Below, piece by piece: positions 26,161-33,898 of a stretch of DNA of 64,000 nt (its first letter is position 1; each line of letters begins with the position of its first letter). Under the pieces are notes generated by a model. It was given only the letters and a program-made list of their open reading frames with translations. It searched no databases and had not been told where the DNA came from. The position numbers and the translations under genes were made by a program. Origin of the DNA: Hymenobacter terrenus (lineage in GTDB: Bacteria; Bacteroidota; Bacteroidia; Cytophagales; Hymenobacteraceae); contig NZ_LATM01000004.1 of NCBI RefSeq assembly GCF_000972495.1, positions 124,001 through 188,000 of the forward strand, read 5' to 3'.

Positions 26161-28557
26161 TTAAAACCTCACTGCTACACTCAGCACTGCCCGGCGTACC
26201 CACTGCGGCTCCCAGGTCACGGGCGAAAAGTTCTGTAGGTAGTATGTGCGGTCGGTAAGGTTGCTCACGTTCAGGCGAGTCGAAAACTGCTTGTAAGTGT
26301 AGCCCACGGCGGCATCCATTGTCGTATAGCCAGCCGTGCGAAATAGGTTTTCGTTTGTCCCAAAATAGCCGGCGCGGTTAAACACGCCGTAGCCGAGGGT
26401 CAGCCCCCGGAGCTGGGCCAATGGCACTTGGTAGTCGGCCCACACACTGAAACCCGTGCGGGGAGCGCCGCCCAGGCGGTTGCCCGCCGTATAGGCTGGG
26501 TCACGGATAATGCGGGCATCAATCAGCGAGGCCGAAGCCGTCACCGAGAGGTTGGGCGTGATTTTGCCATTGGCGTCCAGCTCCAGGCCACGGCTACGGT
26601 GGCGACCTCCGTCGTACACGTAGTAGCGGAAATCGGCGGCCGCAGGATCGAGGCGGTCTTCGTAGTAGGTACCCACGACGTTGGTTTTCTCAATGTTGAA
26701 GGCTGTTAGTGTCACGCCAAGCCGCTCGCCGAGCAGGTTGGCTTTCACACCTGCCTCAGTCTGCTTGCCCAAGGTCGGCTTCAGGGTGCTGGCTTCGCTT
26801 TCGTTCACCGCCCCCACGTAGTCGGACGGAGAATTCACCTCGTAGCTTTCGGTGTAGGAAGCAAAGGCCGAAAGCCAGGGTTGGGGTTTGTACACAACGC
26901 CCACCCGGGGGCTGACGGGCCGAACCGTCACTATCTGGTCGGTAGCCGGGCGGTCAGCCTCATTGTCGTAGGCGTTGCCCTGGCGAGTGCGGTTCAGGCG
27001 CAGCCCAAGTAGCACTTGTACTTTGTCGTTGAGTACACTAAGCTGGTCCTGGGCGTAGAGACCGCTGCGCTGGTAGAAAAAGCGCGTGTTGCTATAGGGC
27101 GAATTATCGAAGCTGAGCTTGGCCTGATTGTATATCGGGTTGAAGATATTGAATGTGCTGTCTACCAGATTGTAGCCCGCGCTTTCGGTATAGCGCGAGT
27201 AGGTGCTGAAATAATCGGCGCCCAGCAGCAACGTGTGCTTCACGGAGCCGGTTTGCACAGTACCAGTCACATCCAGCGACACCGTACGGGTGTCAAACCA
27301 CTGGTTATAATTGTATTCGAAGCGGCGCAGATTGCCTTGGGCGTCAGGCTGTCCCAGTTCCAGGGCGTAGGGGGTGCGCGTAGTATAGCCATAGCTTAAT
27401 TGGTTGCGCACCTGCCAGTTATCACCCAGCTGATAGGCCGTCGTCGAATATAGACCCTGGTCGCGGAAAGTATACTGCATGCGTGCCTCGCCCAGGTAAC
27501 GACTGCGCGGCAGCCGCTTCACCCCCGCAAACGTGCCATCGGGCGAGACCAGGCCAGGGTCATTGGCCGATTCGGTTTGCTTGAATACGTACTCGCCGGT
27601 CCAGCTCAGGCGCGGCGTCGGGTTCCAGGTCAACGTGGGCGCAAACATGATGGCGCGGCTGCTCACCTCATCGCGGAAGCTTTTGGACTGCTGGTAAGTC
27701 GTATTGACGCGATAAAGCAGCGTCTTCTTGTCGTTGAGTGGTCCCGACACGTCCAGGGTGGGCCGTAGTAGCCCGTACTGGCCCACTTTCAATTCCAACC
27801 GGCGGTAGTCGTACTGAAGTGGCTTCTTCGTCACGAAGTTCATCACTCCGCCCGGCGCCACGTCGCCGTAGAGAATGGCGGCTGGCCCTTTCAAAAACTC
27901 CACCGCCTCAATGTTATCATTGAAGTGAGTACCCATGTTCCATACCATAAGACCATTACGGCGGAAATTCTGCGCATTATTAAGGTTGAAGCCGCGGGCG
28001 TTAAAGAACTGGTAGGTGTCTTGCCCGCCGTAAGTGCCCTGCAAGTTCACACCGCTAATGTTGCGAGTGAGCGTGGCCAAATCGAAGGCATTCTGCTGCT
28101 GTACCACATCCTGCCCAATGACCTGAATAGACATCGGAATATCCAGCAACTCTTGGTTGGTGCGCGTAGCCGAGGCTGTACGGCGCTTCTGGCCCAGCAC
28201 CTGCACCTCGCTCAGCTCACGGGTGCTCTGGCGCAGGCTCACGTCGGGCACCGTGGTGGTTTCGCCTCGGCGCACCTCCAACAACTGCTCTTGAGCTTCA
28301 AAACCGACGAACAAGATAACCAGCGTGTAGGAGCCAGCCGGTACATCGCGTAGCACGAAGCGGCCGCGGGCGTCGGTACTAGTCCCACGACCGATATCCT
28401 TCAGGGCCACGCTCACAAATTCGGCAGGCTGGCCATCCGCCGTCCGCACCATCCCGCTGACAGTGCCCTTATCTAGTATTGCCTGCGCTTGAGCAGAACT
28501 GATAAGTGCCAAAAAACAGCCTATCAACACGAAGCGGACAACGTTAGCAAAGCTCAT
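26161..28557 (-). CDS. TonB-dependent siderophore receptor
   Basis: 798 residues, outer-membrane gated channel for an iron-siderophore complex. Domains: signal peptide (1-25), a CarboxypepD_reg-like beta-sandwich (~30-110, SGMVRTADGQPAEFVSVALKD begins it), the plug (~125-235) with MSIQVIGQDVVQQQNAFDLA, and the barrel to the end. It finishes with TTRLNVSNLTDRTYY...VAVRF, the C-terminal aromatic expected for outer-membrane assembly. Plug wording (NISGVNLQGTYGGQD, FNARGF) fits the ferric-siderophore group (FhuA/FpvA-like). Two Fur-box-like palindromes lie upstream, and the PepSY partner follows immediately. Confidence 0.93.
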   Translation of the reverse strand: MSFANVVRFVLIGCFLALISSAQAQAILDKGTVSGMVRTADGQPAEFVSVALKDIGRGTSTDARGRFVLRDVPAGSYTLVILFVGFEAQEQLLEVRRGETTTVPDVSLRQSTRELSEVQVLGQKRRTASATRTNQELLDIPMSIQVIGQDVVQQQNAFDLATLTRNISGVNLQGTYGGQDTYQFFNARGFNLNNAQNFRRNGLMVWNMGTHFNDNIEAVEFLKGPAAILYGDVAPGGVMNFVTKKPLQYDYRRLELKVGQYGLLRPTLDVSGPLNDKKTLLYRVNTTYQQSKSFRDEVSSRAIMFAPTLTWNPTPRLSWTGEYVFKQTESANDPGLVSPDGTFAGVKRLPRSRYLGEARMQYTFRDQGLYSTTAYQLGDNWQVRNQLSYGYTTRTPYALELGQPDAQGNLRRFEYNYNQWFDTRTVSLDVTGTVQTGSVKHTLLLGADYFSTYSRYTESAGYNLVDSTFNIFNPIYNQAKLSFDNSPYSNTRFFYQRSGLYAQDQLSVLNDKVQVLLGLRLNRTRQGNAYDNEADRPATDQIVTVRPVSPRVGVVYKPQPWLSAFASYTESYEVNSPSDYVGAVNESEASTLKPTLGKQTEAGVKANLLGERLGVTLTAFNIEKTNVVGTYYEDRLDPAAADFRYYVYDGGRHRSRGLELDANGKITPNLSVTASASLIDARIIRDPAYTAGNRLGGAPRTGFSVWADYQVPLAQLRGLTLGYGVFNRAGYFGTNENLFRTAGYTTMDAAVGYTYKQFSTRLNVSNLTDRTYYLQNFSPVTWEPQWVRRAVLSVAVRF

Positions 28558-28562
28558 ACTTA

Positions 28563-28638
28563 TTTAGAATTATTTTAAACAGAACAAAGTAAAGGGCCAC
28601 GACGCCCAAATACAAGTTTTGTTTATAATCATTCTAAA
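28563..28638 (-). promoter_or_regulatory. Promoter with two Fur-box-like palindromes
   Basis: Site A TTTAGAATTATTTTAAA (28563-28579) and site B TTTATAATCATTCTAAA (28622-28638) both have the 7-1-7 dyad of iron-regulator boxes (TTAgAAT-n-ATTcTAA type). The outer 11 bases, TTATTTAGAAT (28560-28570) and ATTCTAAATAA (28631-28641), are exact inverted copies. Between them on the minus strand is TACTTTG (28585-28591) with a TTG 21 bases upstream (28613-28615). Site A covers the transcript start, site B lies above the -33, fitting iron-dependent repression of the receptor operon. Confidence 0.7.
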
Positions 28639-28816
28639 TAACAACGATGTCTATGTGCCTGTCCGCCGAAGGAACTGGCTACCAACTATTAGTTCGACCT
28701 TTTCACTCTCGACTGCGCAGTAGGAATAAAAGAGTGGGGATAATTGTTGATTGCAGCAGCCAAGACAGCTTCGGGAGCGCGGGTGCTAGCACTTTAGCGT
28801 CGGCATGTATTGCCAC

Positions 28817-29215
28817 TTACTCCACCTTCAGCATCCGCGCCGCGCGCTGCTCACCGGCCTGCACCAGCACGTGATAGAGGCCCGGCGTCCGGCCCAGCAG
28901 CGGTATCTCAGCCTTGCCGCCAGCTTCCGTCAGACTCACGGGCTGCTCAAACACTACGGTTCCCTGCGCATCGCTCAGCTTAACGGTAGCATGGGTAACG
29001 TCAGGTACTGTCGGGACCTGCACTGTCGCACGGATGTGGGCAGGATTAGGGTACACATTGAGGTCAGTAAGCGCCGTTGAGGGCGGAGTTAAGGCTGGTG
29101 CTAAACTTGAATCCGGCGCCTGAGCATGGGCAGCAGCGCCCATTAATAACAGGCACAATGACAAAGTCAGTCGATGAGCATTAACGGATAGGCAGGATGA
29201 CACGAATGTGAACAT
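28817..29215 (-). CDS. Small secreted protein made almost only of a type IX sorting domain
   Basis: 132 residues. A signal peptide (hydrophobic core LTLSLCLLLMGAAAHAQ, cleavage near 32) is followed by a ~17-residue Pro/Ser/Ala stretch and then a type A T9SS C-terminal domain: LNVYPNPA near residue 52, central beta strands (ATVKLSDAQGTVVFEQPV), and the terminal GLYHVLVQAGEQRAARMLKVE (two parts: GLYHVLVQAGEQ and RAARMLKVE). In normal cargo this domain is the last ~75 residues of a much larger protein; here no cargo is left. It could be a remnant, a decoy, or a short surface peptide. The core type IX genes lie 15-20 kb away. Confidence 0.8.
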   Translation of the reverse strand: MFTFVSSCLSVNAHRLTLSLCLLLMGAAAHAQAPDSSLAPALTPPSTALTDLNVYPNPAHIRATVQVPTVPDVTHATVKLSDAQGTVVFEQPVSLTEAGGKAEIPLLGRTPGLYHVLVQAGEQRAARMLKVE

Positions 29216-29573
29216 AGCTGAAGTGCGGAAAGAAAGAAGTAGCTAGGCGGCAGATTACACTATTGATCGTCAATACCGGTAGGAATAGGATTAGAGGAGC
29301 AACTCTAAAACTCAACTTCACTGCCTAAATGAGCGCTCCGGTCTTGGCTAAACCAATGCGCTTCCCCAGCGCCAGTCGTTCAACGAAGCAACGCGTCCAG
29401 TCGTGTGTTAACCATGATGAACTAGTAGGCATCCACGACCAACGGATAGCCTTCCTCGATGAAGGATTCCAAGTATCGACTTTTGCCTCTTCATTCTTTC
29501 TCCACTCGGCTTTTACCAAAAAAGGCCCGTTTCCACCGGAAACGAGCCTTTTCACTACATTACCAACTTACGG
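29216..29573. other. Intergenic region left of atpG
   Basis: 358 bases between the sorting-domain protein and atpG. The right end holds the atpG terminator. The rest contains only short open frames on both strands without homology features, and no credible promoter or RNA gene was recognised. Confidence 0.5.
29518..29552 (-). terminator. Terminator of the ATP synthase operon
   Basis: On the minus strand the stem AAAAGGCtCGTTTCC / GGAAACGgGCCTTTTTT has a 3-base loop and one internal mismatch, followed by six T. It lies 22 bases past the atpG stop codon, so the operon ends here and atpD/atpC are not part of it. Confidence 0.85.
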
Positions 29574-30458
29574 TTACCCCGCCGCTAGTGCTTCCGCGCC
29601 GCCCACGATTTCGAGAATCTCGGTCGTGATAGCCGCCTGACGCGTCCGGTTATAAGTCAGCTTGAGAGACTTGAGCAGTTCCCCAGCGTTGTCAGTGGCT
29701 TTGTCCATGGCCGTCATGCGGGCACCGTGCTCCGAAGCGTTGCTTTCGAGCACCGCTTTATATAGCTGAATTTTAATAGACTGTGGAATCAGTGTTTGCA
29801 CGATTTCCTCCTTGCTCGGCTCGAAGATATAGTCCACGTTAGTCGTGGGCGTAGCCGAAACCGGAGCAGCCACCTGGACCAGTGGCAGTAACTGCTCGGT
29901 GCGGATAATCTGCGTGGCTACGTTACGAAACTCGTTGTACACTACCACCACCTCATCGTAGGTTCCGTTACGGAAGCCATCCATAGCTACCTCTGCCGCT
30001 TCGCGTACTGTCTCAAAAGACAGCTTGGCAAATACATGGGTGAAGTTACCTACTAGGTTTCCCCGGCGACCGTAGTAGTCATGCGCCTTTTTGCCGATGG
30101 CCAGGTACGAAATGTTAGCCATTGGCAGGTTAGCGTAACGCTCCGCAATAGCCGCATTCACACCCTTAAATACGTTTGAGTTGAACGCGCCCGCCAGACC
30201 GCGGTCCGACGTCACGGCAATGACCAGCACCCGGCGTACCTCGCGGGCCACGCCGTAATCGCTCACGATGTCGGCATCGGCCGTACGCGTCAGGTTCGCC
30301 AGAATGGTGTTCAGGCGCTGGGCGTAAGGCCGCATCCGGATGATATTATCCTGAGCCCGACGCAGCTTGGCGGCCGCCACCATTTTCATAGCTTTGGTAA
30401 TCTGCTGCGTGCTCGTCACCGACTGAATGCGGCTGCGAACTTCTTTTAAGCTTGCCAT
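29574..30458 (-). CDS. atpG: ATP synthase F1 gamma subunit
   Basis: 294 residues. Central rotating stalk that couples proton flow through the c-ring to catalysis. N-terminal signature MASLKEVRSRIQSVTSTQQITKAMKMVAAAKLRRAQ (seen in parts: IQSVTSTQQITKAM, KMVAAAKLRRAQ) and the C-terminal helix NAGELLKSLKLTYNRTRQAAIT...EIVGGAEAL are fully conserved. The TSDRGLAGAFN segment near residue 82 is the usual middle motif. It is the last gene of the operon, 145 bases downstream of atpA with a palindromic repeat element between them. Confidence 0.97.
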   Translation of the reverse strand: MASLKEVRSRIQSVTSTQQITKAMKMVAAAKLRRAQDNIIRMRPYAQRLNTILANLTRTADADIVSDYGVAREVRRVLVIAVTSDRGLAGAFNSNVFKGVNAAIAERYANLPMANISYLAIGKKAHDYYGRRGNLVGNFTHVFAKLSFETVREAAEVAMDGFRNGTYDEVVVVYNEFRNVATQIIRTEQLLPLVQVAAPVSATPTTNVDYIFEPSKEEIVQTLIPQSIKIQLYKAVLESNASEHGARMTAMDKATDNAGELLKSLKLTYNRTRQAAITTEILEIVGGAEALAAG

Positions 30459-30475
30459 TGATAGGTGTTAATGGG

Positions 30476-30586
30476 ACGTCATGCTGAGCGAAGCGGAGCG
30501 GAGGCGAAGCATCTCTACCTCAGTACTGACCCAATCGATTGGATTACTTGCACGGTAGAGATGCTTCGACAAGCTCAGCATGACGT
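30476..30586. repeat. 111-bp palindromic element between atpA and atpG
   Basis: Outer arms ACGTCATGCTGAGC (30476-30489) and GCTCAGCATGACGT (30573-30586), inner arms CGAAGCATCTCTACC (30505-30519) and GGTAGAGATGCTTCG (30554-30568) are exact inverted copies; the spacer between outer and inner arm is 15 bases on the left and 4 on the right. The centre contains the perfect 12-mer CCAATCGATTGG (30531-30542). It looks like a non-coding miniature element; similar wording is, to my knowledge, dispersed in Hymenobacter genomes. Confidence 0.8.
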
Positions 30587-30603
30587 TCTTCAATAATGCT
30601 TGA

Positions 30604-32187
30604 TTACTTCACAGCGTAATTCGCCGATACATCCTTGGCTACCTCGCGGATGGCCTTGGTGCCAGTGTCCTCCAGCTTGCCGGCCTTCAGCGCCTTCAGC
30701 ACGTCGGGGTAGCGGGAGTTCATCACTTGGCCAAACTCCTTCTCGAACTCCCGCACGCGGTTTACGGGTACGGTGTCGAGCAGGCCGTTGGTGGCGGCGT
30801 AGATGATAGCCACTTGGTCTTCTACCTTCACGGGAGAAAACTGGGGCTGCTTCAGAATCTCCAAGTTGCGACGGCCGCGCTCGATAGTGAGTTTGGTAGA
30901 GGCATCAAGGTCGGAGCCAAACTTGGCGAAAGCCTCCAATTCGCGGAACTGGGCTTGATCAAGTTTCAGCGTACCAGCCACTTTCTTCATCGACTTAATC
31001 TGGGCGTTACCACCCACACGCGACACCGAGATACCCACGTTGATAGCCGGCCGTACCCCCGAGTTGAATAAGTTCGTCTCCAAGAAAATCTGGCCATCGG
31101 TAATGGAAATCACGTTGGTCGGGATGTAAGCCGATACGTCACCAGCCTGCGTCTCGATCAGGGGCAACGCCGTGAGCGAACCGCCACCTTTCACCAAGTG
31201 CCTGATGCTGTCGGGCAGATCGTTCATGTTCCGAGCAATCTCGTCCGATGCGTTGATTTTAGCGGCCCGTTCCAGCAAGCGGCTGTGCAGATAGAACACG
31301 TCGCCAGGGTAAGCCTCGCGTCCCGGGGGACGGCGGAGCAGCAGCGACACCTCGCGGTAAGCTACTGCTTGCTTCGACAAGTCATCATAAACCACCAGTG
31401 CCGGACGGCCCGTATCGCGGAAGTATTCACCGATAGCGGCCCCGGTGAAAGGTGCGTAGAATTGCAGCGGTGCCGGGTCGGCAGCCGGAGCAGCCACTAC
31501 CACGGTATAATCCATGGCGCCGCCTTTGGTGAGGGAATTCACCACCTGAGCGATGGTCGAAGCTTTTTGGCCAATAGCCACGTAGATGCAGAACACGGGC
31601 TCGCCGCGCTCAAAGAACTCGCGTTGGTTCAGGATGGTATCGATGGCCACAGCCGACTTACCGGTCTGGCGGTCACCGATAATCAGCTCGCGCTGGCCCC
31701 GGCCAATCGGAATCATCGCGTCAATTGACTTGATGCCCGTTTGCATAGGCTCCGTTACGGGTTGACGGAAAATTACACCGGGAGCCTTGCGCTCCAATGG
31801 CATGTCGTATAAGTCACCGGCAATCGGGCCACGGCCATCGATGGGCTGGCCCAGTGTGTTTACCACACGGCCTACAATACCCTCGCCTACTTTGATGGAG
31901 GCAATTTTATTGGTGCGCTTTACCGTGGCGCCTTCCCGGATTTCCGAGTAGTCACCAAGCATTACGGCACCCACGTTGTCTTCTTCGAGGTTGAGAACCA
32001 GCGCTTGCAGGCCGTTCTCGAATTCAATCAGTTCGCCCGCTTGGGCTTTGCTCAGTCCGTAGATGCGGGCCACGCCGTCGCCAACTTGCAACACGGTGCC
32101 GACTTCTTCCAGCTCGGCTTCGGACTTGAAATTGGACAGTTGCTGCCGCAGGATTGCGGATACTTCGTCCGGACGTACTTCTGCCAT
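30604..32187 (-). CDS. atpA: ATP synthase F1 alpha subunit
   Basis: 527 residues, non-catalytic nucleotide-binding subunit of the F1 head. Order of domains: beta-barrel (to ~95), P-loop domain with [14 protein letters not shown] near residue 170, the [31 protein letters not shown] region (seen as [15 protein letters not shown] and [14 protein letters not shown]), the alpha signature [14 protein letters not shown] near 375, and a C-terminal helical domain. The start ATG at 32187 lies 9 bases after the atpH stop. The partner beta subunit (atpD) is absent from this operon, the usual arrangement in Bacteroidota. Confidence 0.98.
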   Translation of the reverse strand: MAEVRPDEVSAILRQQLSNFKSEAELEEVGTVLQVGDGVARIYGLSKAQAGELIEFENGLQALVLNLEEDNVGAVMLGDYSEIREGATVKRTNKIASIKVGEGIVGRVVNTLGQPIDGRGPIAGDLYDMPLERKAPGVIFRQPVTEPMQTGIKSIDAMIPIGRGQRELIIGDRQTGKSAVAIDTILNQREFFERGEPVFCIYVAIGQKASTIAQVVNSLTKGGAMDYTVVVAAPAADPAPLQFYAPFTGAAIGEYFRDTGRPALVVYDDLSKQAVAYREVSLLLRRPPGREAYPGDVFYLHSRLLERAAKINASDEIARNMNDLPDSIRHLVKGGGSLTALPLIETQAGDVSAYIPTNVISITDGQIFLETNLFNSGVRPAINVGISVSRVGGNAQIKSMKKVAGTLKLDQAQFRELEAFAKFGSDLDASTKLTIERGRRNLEILKQPQFSPVKVEDQVAIIYAATNGLLDTVPVNRVREFEKEFGQVMNSRYPDVLKALKAGKLEDTGTKAIREVAKDVSANYAVK

Positions 32188-32196
32188 GATGCTGCG

Positions 32197-32757
32197 TTAT
32201 AGTTTATTTTGGTAAGTATTTTCTTGCAAAGAGATGCGCATCTTCCGAAGGCTGGTGCGCACTGAATCGTCAATTTGCTGGTCGCCCACTCGCAGCACAA
32301 AGCCACCGATGAGGTCCGGGTCCACCTTTTCGGTGAGTTTCACGTCGCTTAGGCCCGTTTGCTGGGTTACCAATCGCCGCATCTCGATACGTGAAATAGC
32401 ATTAAGCGGGGCAGCTGACGTCACTTCTGCCATCTGAATACCCTGCATCGCGTTATACTGCACCTGAAACTCAGTGCCCATGCTTTCCAGCGCCGCCTCC
32501 CGATTCTTCTCCGTAAGAATAGTGAAAAAGCGCATGGTCACATCGGACACTTTGCCCTTGAAAATGGCATTCAGAATAGCTAACTTCTTGTCGTGCTTCA
32601 CAATAGGATTGCGCAGCAACAGACGCAGCTCACGGCTCTCGGCCATGGTCTTGCTCAGCAGGTCCATGTCCTCTTTTACGCTTTCCAGCGTGCCCATCTC
32701 CTTGCCCAAGTCGAGGAGCGACTTGGCGTAGCGGGACGCTACTCGTTGGTCAGCCAT
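32197..32757 (-). CDS. atpH: ATP synthase F1 delta subunit
   Basis: 186 residues. Joins the F1 head to the peripheral stalk (b subunits). N-terminal six-helix domain begins with VASRYAKSLLDLGKEMG, and the C-terminal part has the conserved LTEKVDPDLIGGFVLRVGDQQIDDSVR block (seen as VDPDLIGGFVLRVGD) close to the end. Length is normal. Start ATG at 32757; atpA follows 9 bases after its stop, while the upstream atpF ends 95 bases away, with an imperfect inverted repeat in that gap. Confidence 0.95.
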   Translation of the reverse strand: MADQRVASRYAKSLLDLGKEMGTLESVKEDMDLLSKTMAESRELRLLLRNPIVKHDKKLAILNAIFKGKVSDVTMRFFTILTEKNREAALESMGTEFQVQYNAMQGIQMAEVTSAAPLNAISRIEMRRLVTQQTGLSDVKLTEKVDPDLIGGFVLRVGDQQIDDSVRTSLRKMRISLQENTYQNKL

Positions 32758-32767
32758 ATGGTTGTAG

Positions 32768-32838
32768 TTGTCGGTTGTTTGTTATTTGTTGTCAGGCTAG
32801 TTGGTTGTCACGCATTAGTATAAACTAACAGCCGACAA
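32768..32838. repeat. Imperfect inverted repeat between atpF and atpH
   Basis: TTGTCGGTTGTTTGTT (32768-32783) and AACTAACAGCCGACAA (32823-32838) are inverted copies with 14 of 16 positions matching. The whole gap is G/T-rich on one side and A/C-rich on the other, a wording that recurs as simple intergenic repeat. It may fold in the operon mRNA. Confidence 0.5.
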
Positions 32839-32852
32839 CAAACAAGGAGCAA

Positions 32853-33350
32853 CTAATTAAGCTTAACGTCTTTCAAATAGGAATCCACCAGCTGCGTTTG
32901 GGCGGCCGGGTCGCTCAATTCGCGGCGCAGGATACGCTCGGCAATGTCGAGCGAGAGCTGGGCAGCGGTGTTTTTTACTTCGGCCAGTGCGGCGTTCTTC
33001 TCTTGTTGGATGGCTTCGCGAGCTTGCACGATGATGCGGTTGGCTTCTTCGGTAGCACGGGCTTTTTCAACTTCACGATGCTGGTTGGCCATCACCGTGG
33101 CTTCCTGCATCATGCGGTCGCGCTCGTGGCGGGCATCAGCCAGCAACTTCTCGTTACCAGCTTTCAGCTGTTGCATTTCAATTTTGGCCTGATCGGCCAT
33201 GCGCAGGGCATTATCGATGGTGTCTTCTCGCTCTTTGAGCGAAAGAAGGATCGGCCGCCAGGCAAACTTTGCCAGCAGAAATAGCACCAGCAGGAAAATA
33301 ACCAGTTGCCAAAAAATCAGGCCGAGTTCGGGGTTTAAGAAAGCTGGCAT
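32853..33350 (-). CDS. atpF: ATP synthase F0 b subunit
   Basis: 165 residues. One N-terminal membrane helix (LGLIFWQLVIFLLVLFLLAKFAW; seen as IFWQLVIFLLVLFLLAKF) is followed by a long, highly charged coiled coil to the C-terminus (REDTIDNALRMADQAKIEM... AERILRREL). This forms the peripheral stalk holding F1 static. The domain layout and length match bacterial b subunits. It is separated from atpE by 151 bases that include a stable hairpin, and from atpH by 95 bases. Confidence 0.95.
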   Translation of the reverse strand: MPAFLNPELGLIFWQLVIFLLVLFLLAKFAWRPILLSLKEREDTIDNALRMADQAKIEMQQLKAGNEKLLADARHERDRMMQEATVMANQHREVEKARATEEANRIIVQAREAIQQEKNAALAEVKNTAAQLSLDIAERILRRELSDPAAQTQLVDSYLKDVKLN

Positions 33351-33419
33351 AGGAACGTTATAATTAAGGAACAGTCGAATAGAAATCGACTAAGGCAGCT
33401 ACAGGCATTAGGAGCAGGT

Positions 33420-33464
33420 AAGCCCGCCGCGCCAACTGCGGAGGCAGCTGCAGGCGGCGGGCTT
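33420..33464 (-). promoter_or_regulatory. Intercistronic hairpin between atpE and atpF
   Basis: AAGCCCGCCGC (33420-33430) and GCGGCGGGCTT (33454-33464) form a perfect 11-bp GC-rich stem with a 23-base loop. There is no T-run on the minus strand. Placed directly after atpE, it could protect the upstream atpE message or partly stop transcription, which would fit the need for many c subunits per complex. Confidence 0.55.
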
Positions 33465-33501
33465 CCAACTACTTCTGGGCGCGGTGGCCCAGCAAAATAT
33501 C

Positions 33502-33777
33502 TTAGAGCTTGGTCCAGATAAGAACGCAAACCACGACCGCAAACAGGCCCAGACCCTCGATAAGAGCGGCAGCAATAATCATGGCCGTCTGAATTTTACC
33601 CGAAGCATCGGGTTGACGACCGATAGCATCCATAGCGCTGCCGCCAATGCGACCAATGCCGAGACCTACGCCCAGCGCAACCAAACCAGCACCGATACCG
33701 GCACCCATCACGGCCAAACCAGGACCGTAGTTAGTTGCCATTTGAGCAACAGCCTGCAACAACAAAGAAAGAAGCAT
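33502..33777 (-). CDS. atpE: ATP synthase F0 c subunit
   Basis: 91 residues from the ATG at 33777, or 79 from an internal ATG at 33741. The shorter form aligns exactly with E. coli AtpE numbering (RQPD loop at residues 42-45); the longer form adds a hydrophobic leader MLLSLLLQAVAQ. Two glycine/alanine-rich helices flank the polar loop. The proton carrier is Glu62 (short form) in AAALIEGLGLF. The sodium-binding residues of Na+ types (Gln in helix 1, Ser/Thr after the Glu) are missing, so protons are the coupling ion. Confidence 0.95.
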   Translation of the reverse strand: MLLSLLLQAVAQMATNYGPGLAVMGAGIGAGLVALGVGLGIGRIGGSAMDAIGRQPDASGKIQTAMIIAAALIEGLGLFAVVVCVLIWTKL

Positions 33778-33824
33778 AAAAAAAGAGAAAATGGAAAAAG
33801 AGAAAAATAAGCCAAGCCCGCAGC

Positions 33825-33834
33825 GGGGGGGGGG
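33825..33834. repeat. Ten-G homopolymer between atpB and atpE
   Basis: A run of ten G in the 121-base gap between atpB and atpE (ten C in the mRNA). Tracts of this length are prone to polymerase slippage or to sequencing error; here no reading frame is affected. Confidence 0.7.
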
Positions 33835-33898
33835 AGTGCCGCGGTCTGACTGAAAAAGCCAGTAGGTCAGGCGGGAACCTGCCTATTTAATAGTCAAA

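Noticed and set aside
29329..29640. A 103-codon open frame left of atpG
   Set aside because: It runs through the operon terminator and into atpG antisense; no motif or start signal supports it.
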